Shown here piece after piece: positions 58,741-64,000 of a stretch of DNA of 64,000 nt. Location of the stretch: assembly GCF_001968825.1 (NCBI RefSeq), contig NZ_MIEU01000010.1, positions 186,001 through 250,000 on the forward strand. The letters are read 5' to 3'. A program made the translations under genes and the position numbers. Origin of the DNA: Tersicoccus sp. Bi-70 (GTDB lineage: Bacteria; Actinomycetota; Actinomycetes; Actinomycetales; Micrococcaceae). The stretch's first letter is position 1; each line of letters opens with the position of its first letter. Below the pieces are notes generated by a model. It was not told the DNA's origin, did not search any database, and saw only the letters and a list, made by a program, of their open reading frames with translations.

Positions 58741-59985
58741 TCAGCGCGGGATCGGGTCCGCGACGATGGCGACGCGCTTCTCCGCGGCGCCGAGCCGCGT
58801 GATGATCAGCGTGGCCCGGCCGGAACCCTTCGGCGCCAGGTCGCGGCGGATCTGCTCGGGCGTCTGCGCGATGCCGCGCTTCTTGATCTCCAGTGTCCCG
58901 ACCCGGTGCTCGCGCACCCAGGCGCGCATCGTCTTGAGGTGGAAGGGAAGCACCTCGCGCACCGTGTAGGCCCGGGCGAACGGCGTCGCCACGTGGGTGT
59001 CGGCGCTGAGGTACGCGATCTGGTCGTTGAGCTGATGCGCCTGCAGGTGCCGGGCCAGGTCCGTGACCAGGCCGGCGCGGATGACGGCGCCGTCGGGCTC
59101 GATCACGTAGCGCCCGACCGGGCCCACCTCGCCGTCCCAGGTGCCCGGGTCGAACGGTTCCGGGCTGGTCAGTTCGGCGGGGGCGCCGTGGGCGGGCAGG
59201 ACGACGGCGGCGCGGGCGACGTCGGGACGGTGCAGCGGCCCGAACCACAGGCCCACCTCCGCCACGCCTCCGTCGACGCTCACCCACTGCGCCTCGGCCC
59301 CGGTCGGGACGGCCTCGTGAGCGAGTCCCGGGCCGAGCTTGACGCCCACCGGGGTGCCGCCCGCGGCCAGGGTCTCGACGAACGAGAAGGGCGGGGAGAA
59401 GGACTCGGGGTCGAACAGTCGGCGGGCGCCGCCGCCCGTGCGGGTCGTGTGCCCGGTGCGCCGGGCGGGGTCGAGCCAGACGCCGTCGACGTCGGTCAGA
59501 TCCACGGCCGTCGCGTCAGCCTGCACCACCCGGGCGTTCGGCCACGGCATCAGGTTGAGGGTCGCGACGGCAGCGGTGGTCTCGTCGCGTTCGACGGCGG
59601 TGACCTCCCGGTCCAGCGCCGCCAGAGCCATGGCGTCCGCGCCGATGCCGCAGCCGAGGTCCGCGACCCGGCGCAGCCCGGCCGTGACGAAGCGCTGGGC
59701 GTGCAGGGCCGCCACGGAGAGCCGGGTGGCCTGTTCGAGTCCGTCGGGGGTGAAGAGCATGCTGCGCGCGAACTCCCCGAACTTGTCCGCGGCGCGGGCC
59801 CGCAGCCGGGCCTGGCTGAGCACCGCGGCGACCAGCTCGGGCGGGTGTCCCTCCCGGCGCAGCGACTCGTTGAGGGTGAGCGCCTGCGCCTCAACGTACG
59901 GGCCCACCCGGTTCAGCAGCTCCCAACCGGCCGGCGTCAGCAGCGGAGCGATGGCGGACGGGGAGCCGGCATCGGGGGAGGACAT
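58741..59985 (-). CDS. Class I SAM-dependent methyltransferase with THUMP-like domain
   Basis: The 414-residue product has SAM motif I VADLGCGIGADAMA at 107-120, ERDETTAAVATLNL, DLTDVDGVWLDPARRTG (DPARR resembles the catalytic NPPY position) and a C-terminal THUMP-like part (FHLKTMRAWVREHRVGTLEIKKRG). This architecture is common in actinobacteria near groESL; an RNA substrate is likely but unproven. ATG 59985 has TAGGGT 6 nt upstream and no Shine-Dalgarno sequence. It is divergent from groES. Confidence 0.85.
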   Translation of the reverse strand: MSSPDAGSPSAIAPLLTPAGWELLNRVGPYVEAQALTLNESLRREGHPPELVAAVLSQARLRARAADKFGEFARSMLFTPDGLEQATRLSVAALHAQRFVTAGLRRVADLGCGIGADAMALAALDREVTAVERDETTAAVATLNLMPWPNARVVQADATAVDLTDVDGVWLDPARRTGHTTRTGGGARRLFDPESFSPPFSFVETLAAGGTPVGVKLGPGLAHEAVPTGAEAQWVSVDGGVAEVGLWFGPLHRPDVARAAVVLPAHGAPAELTSPEPFDPGTWDGEVGPVGRYVIEPDGAVIRAGLVTDLARHLQAHQLNDQIAYLSADTHVATPFARAYTVREVLPFHLKTMRAWVREHRVGTLEIKKRGIAQTPEQIRRDLAPKGSGRATLIITRLGAAEKRVAIVADPIPR

Positions 59986-59991
59986 GCGTTC

Positions 59992-59997
59992 ACCCTA
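59992..59997 (-). promoter_or_regulatory. -10 box of the methyltransferase, probable leaderless start
   Basis: TAGGGT on the minus strand (59997 down to 59992) lies 6 nt before the ATG. Confidence 0.5.
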
Positions 59998-60028
59998 ACG
60001 AGCCGCCGGGGCCGCGCGCGTCACATCG

Positions 60029-60055
60029 CTGGCACTCGCCTTGACCGAGTGCCAG
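60029..60055. promoter_or_regulatory. CIRCE element 1 of groESL
   Basis: CTGGCACTC, 9 nt, GAGTGCCAG: the CIRCE layout bound by HrcA, here with the arms extendable to 11 bp. The -35 TTGACC (60041-60046) lies in its spacer, so HrcA binding would block polymerase directly. Confidence 0.88.
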
Positions 60056-60069
60056 CGGCTGCCTAGAGT
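60041..60069 (+). promoter_or_regulatory. groESL promoter
   Basis: TTGACC at 60041-60046, a 17-nt spacer and TAGAGT at 60064-60069 form a good SigA promoter between and within the two CIRCE elements. The leader is about 150 nt. Confidence 0.8.
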
Positions 60070-60074
60070 CGATC

Positions 60075-60101
60075 CTGGCACTCTCCGCGTGAGAGTGCTG
60101 A
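60075..60101. promoter_or_regulatory. CIRCE element 2 of groESL
   Basis: CTGGCACTC, 9 nt, GAGTGCTGA: a second, slightly weaker CIRCE covering the transcription start just after the -10 box. Confidence 0.82.
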
Positions 60102-60229
60102 CCCTCAGCTCGGTGCCGCCGGCACCCGCGACGACGGCCGGCATCTGACCGAGGGCAGAAATCAGCGCGCGCGCCCCATCGACGTGGGCACGCGCAGGTA
60201 TCAGCCCCACTAGCGAAGGAGAGTGCCGC

Positions 60230-60526
60230 GTGTCGGTCTCCATCAAGCCCCTCGAGGATCGCATCGTCGTCCAGCCGCTCGAAGCCGAGCAGACCACCGC
60301 CTCCGGCCTGGTCATCCCGGACACCGCCAAGGAGAAGCCCCAGGAGGGCAAGGTCGTCGCCGTGGGCCCCGGCCGCGTGACCGACAACGGCACCCGCGTG
60401 CCCGTCGACGTCGCCGAGGGTGACGTCGTCCTCTACTCGAAGTACGGCGGCACCGAGGTCAAGGCCGGTGGCGAGGAGTACCTCGTCCTGTCGGCCCGCG
60501 ACGTCCTCGCGATCGTCACCAAGTAA
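60230..60526 (+). CDS. groES: Co-chaperonin GroES
   Basis: GroES caps the GroEL cage. The 98-residue product begins [39 protein letters not shown], containing the mobile loop, and ends [18 protein letters not shown] 60230 follows GAAGGAGAG. It is regulated by two CIRCE operators, hence by HrcA. groEL follows after 71 nt that contain a strong hairpin. Confidence 0.97.
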   Translation: MSVSIKPLEDRIVVQPLEAEQTTASGLVIPDTAKEKPQEGKVVAVGPGRVTDNGTRVPVDVAEGDVVLYSKYGGTEVKAGGEEYLVLSARDVLAIVTK

Positions 60527-60535
60527 GCACCCCCG

Positions 60536-60577
60536 TGAACACCCCGGCTCGCCGTCCGCGCGCAGCCGGGGTGTTCA
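60536..60577 (+). other. Hairpin between groES and groEL
   Basis: A perfect 14-bp stem (60536-60549 with 60564-60577) with a 14-nt loop fills the intergenic space just before the groEL ribosome-binding site. It could be an attenuator or an RNA-processing site that lets groES and groEL levels differ. Confidence 0.65.
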
Positions 60578-60585
60578 TGCGTTGA

Positions 60586-62202
<1,617 letters not shown>

Positions 62203-62252
62203 GCTGACGCCTGATCGCTGACGCCTGGGCTCTGACGCTTCGCGTCACACGC

Positions 62253-62290
62253 ACGAGGCCCCGCGGACCATCCGGTCCGCGGGGCCTCGT
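62253..62290 (+). terminator. Terminator after groEL
   Basis: A perfect 17-bp stem (62253-62269 with 62274-62290) closes the 4-nt loop ATCC, 50 nt after groEL. It also lies 33 nt beyond the end of the convergent EthD-like gene and may serve both. Confidence 0.87.
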
Positions 62291-62322
62291 CGTGTCCGGG
62301 CTTCTCCGTGTCGGGCCCCGGG

Positions 62323-62625
62323 TCAGCCGCCGGTCAGCTGCTCGACCGGGAAATCGAGGACCAGGGTGCCCGGCGGAGCGTAGTTCGGCACGTCGGCCTG
62401 GACGGCCTGACCCTCCGGGGAGGCCATCGCGGCGACGTAGTCCTCCCGCGAGTCGAACTCCGCCTCGAAGACCGCGGCGTACGGCGCGCCGTCGAGGGCG
62501 ACGGAGAACCGTGACCAGCGCACCCGGGGCAGGCGCGCGGCCAGCGGCAGGTGGTGGGTGCGGTAGTACTGCTCGAACGCCGTCCGGTCGGCGGGTTCGG
62601 GGTAGAGCACGAGGAGCTTGTGCAC
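62323..62625 (-). CDS. EthD-like (dimeric alpha/beta barrel) protein
   Basis: The 100-residue product begins HKLLVLYPEPADRTAFEQYYRTHHLPLAARLPRV, the YYxxHHLPLA pattern of EthD-family ferredoxin-like proteins, and ends PPGTLVLDFPVEQLTGG. EthD is linked to ether or aromatic degradation in some bacteria, but the biochemical role of the family is poorly defined. GTG 62625 lies 10 nt after the stop of the upstream transporter, so they form an operon and may act on the same compound. Confidence 0.8.
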   Translation of the reverse strand: MHKLLVLYPEPADRTAFEQYYRTHHLPLAARLPRVRWSRFSVALDGAPYAAVFEAEFDSREDYVAAMASPEGQAVQADVPNYAPPGTLVLDFPVEQLTGG

Positions 62626-62635
62626 GGGGTTCCTC

Positions 62636-63949
62636 TCAAGAGGCGTCGGTCGTGGCGAAGGAGTTCGGGATCCGCCGCATGGCGGCGATGGCGACGAAGC
62701 TGACGATGCTGAACGCGACCATGAACACGGCCACGGCGTAGACGGTCCCCGTCGCCCCGAACAGCGCGGTGGCGATCAGGGGCGAGAACCCGCCGCCGAG
62801 GCAGGCGCCGACAGCGTACGCGAGCGAGACGCCGCTGGCACGCACCCGGGCGGGGAAGAGCTCCGCGAACAGTGCCGCCTGAGGCCCGTAGGTTGCGGCC
62901 AGGCCGAAGGTCAGGACCACCACCGCCAGCAGGATCAGGCCCGGGTTGCCCGTGTTGAATAGCGCGAAGAACGGGAAGGCCCACACGGCGAGCAACCCGT
63001 ACCCGAGGAAGAAGACCCGGTGGCGGCCGACCCGGTCGCTGAGCCGGGCGAAGTACACCATGGACCCGAACCAGGTCACGCAGCCCACCAGCATCACGTT
63101 CAGCATCAGGTTGCGGTCCAGCTTCAGTGCGCTGGTCCCGTAGGCGGTCATGAACGCCAGGAAGATGTACCCGACGGCGTTGTTGCCGATGAAGGACAGC
63201 ACCGCGAGGATCACCTTCAGCTTCTGCGTGCGCAGCAGTTCCGCCAGCGGGATGCGCTCGAGGGTGGAGTTGCGCTCGAGGGCCTGGAAGACGGGGCTCT
63301 CGTCCACCCGCGCCCGGATGATGAAGCCGATGACCACCATGACGGCGCTGAGCAGGAACGGGATGCGCCAGCCCCAGGAGGTGAACTGCTCGTCGCTGAG
63401 CATGAACGTGGCGCCGAGCAGGACGACGTTGGCCAGGAACATGCCCGCCGGCGTCCCGAGTTGCACGAAGTTGCCGAATCGGCCCCGCTGATCGCGAGGC
63501 GCGTGCTCGACGGCCATCAGGGCGGCACTGCCCCATTCGCCGCCGGCGCTCAGGCCCTGCAGCAACCGGAGGGCGACGAGCAGGACGGGCGCCGTCGCGC
63601 CGATCTGCGCGTACGTCGGGAGGAGGCCGATCAGGGTGGTGGCCGCGCCCATCAGCGTCAGGGTGGCGACCATGACCTTCTTGCGGCCGATCCGGTCGGC
63701 GAGGTGGCCCGCCAGGATGCCACCCAGCGGGCGGGCGATGAACCCGACCGCGAAGGTCGCGAATGCCGCCATCGTGCCGGCCAGCGGGGAGACGGCGGGG
63801 AAGAAGATCCGGCCGATCACCAGCGCGGAGGCGATGGAGTAGACGTGGTAGTCGTACCATTCGACGCTGGTGCCGACGGCGCTGGCGAGGGCGACCCGCT
63901 TCTTCTGCCGGTCGTCGACGGTGACGACCGCGGTGCTGCTCATGTCCAT
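62636..63949 (-). CDS. MFS metabolite:proton symporter (MHS family)
   Basis: Predicted proton-coupled importer of an organic acid or related metabolite. The 437-residue product has 12 hydrophobic segments and the MHS hallmarks SAVGTSVEWYDYHVYSIAS, ARPLGGILAGHLADRIGRKKVM and LLQGLSAGGEWGSAALMAVEH. Relatives carry shikimate, alpha-ketoglutarate, proline/betaine or aromatic acids; the substrate here is unknown. GAGGA lies 7 nt before ATG 63949 (ATG 63943 is an alternative). The EthD-like gene follows in the same operon. Only about 50 nt of its upstream region are in the window. Confidence 0.9.
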   Translation of the reverse strand: MDMSSTAVVTVDDRQKKRVALASAVGTSVEWYDYHVYSIASALVIGRIFFPAVSPLAGTMAAFATFAVGFIARPLGGILAGHLADRIGRKKVMVATLTLMGAATTLIGLLPTYAQIGATAPVLLVALRLLQGLSAGGEWGSAALMAVEHAPRDQRGRFGNFVQLGTPAGMFLANVVLLGATFMLSDEQFTSWGWRIPFLLSAVMVVIGFIIRARVDESPVFQALERNSTLERIPLAELLRTQKLKVILAVLSFIGNNAVGYIFLAFMTAYGTSALKLDRNLMLNVMLVGCVTWFGSMVYFARLSDRVGRHRVFFLGYGLLAVWAFPFFALFNTGNPGLILLAVVVLTFGLAATYGPQAALFAELFPARVRASGVSLAYAVGACLGGGFSPLIATALFGATGTVYAVAVFMVAFSIVSFVAIAAMRRIPNSFATTDAS

Positions 63950-64000
63950 GTCAGGTCCTCGAACTCGTGGTGGAGGGCGCGGTGGTGAGGTGCTCCCAGT

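Noticed and set aside
60000-60110. A HAIR (HspR) operator at groESL
   Set aside because: The repeats fit the CIRCE pattern GCACTC-N9-GAGTGC; no CTTGAGT-N7-ACTCAAG-like sequence is seen.

Overview
This is a very GC-rich, densely coded bacterial chromosome segment from an actinobacterium. I place it in the Micrococcaceae (the Micrococcus/Kocuria/Citricoccus/Arthrobacter group) for four reasons. The EF-Tu, GroEL and S10 sequences look like that family. There is no S14 gene between rplE and rpsH. A mycothiol gene (mshA) is present, and heat-shock control uses CIRCE elements. The genus cannot be fixed from the sequence alone. Most of the window is conserved core genome. I see no phage, IS element, CRISPR array, rRNA or tRNA.

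Region 1 (1-23,900) is the translation super-cluster: rpsL-rpsG-fusA-tuf (str), rpsJ to rpsQ (S10), rplN to rplO (spc), secY-adk-map, infA-rpmJ-rpsM-rpsK-rpoA-rplQ (alpha), truA, and rplM-rpsI. Strong hairpin terminators follow tuf, rplO, rplQ and rpsI, and a weaker hairpin separates S10 from spc. rpsN and rpsD are missing from their classical places. Several proteins carry low-complexity tails; the Gly/Arg-rich tails of S3 and S5 are the most striking.

Region 2 (23,900-31,200) holds cell-wall and cofactor housekeeping genes: glmM, mscL (convergent), coaA with a small lipoprotein gene, glmS, acpS and nnrD. Region 3 (31,200-47,200) is a carbohydrate and thiol block. It contains the trehalose-from-glycogen operon glgX/treX-treY-treZ, a YghZ-type aldo/keto reductase, inositol-phosphate synthase and MshA (convergent, overlapping tails), an ABC sugar importer without its ATPase, a GH4 glycosidase and a PfkB kinase. 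Region 4 (47,200-52,250) is alr-tsaE-tsaB-rimI-tsaD plus a GNAT gene; alr and the t6A genes overlap start-to-stop, except at the tsaE/tsaB gap. Region 5 (52,250-60,000) is accessory: a cupin, a divergent MFS exporter/TetR pair, a GCS2-family ligase, an APC permease, a carbon-nitrogen hydrolase and a THUMP-like methyltransferase. Region 6 (60,000-64,000) is groES-groEL under two CIRCE operators, then an EthD-like protein and an MHS-family transporter.

The clearest unexpected signals are regulatory. About eleven genes have a TANNNT-like -10 box only 6-8 nt before the start codon and little or no ribosome-binding site, so they are probably read as leaderless mRNAs. In the TetR/MFS pair both such -10 boxes lie inside ACGATCGT palindromes, and the TetR start codon is part of a 26-bp perfect palindrome. 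The PfkB gene is preceded by a six-codon leaderless mini-ORF whose stop overlaps the kinase start. RimI begins with a 15-bp minisatellite encoding PDGTV repeats. I found no new multi-gene system.
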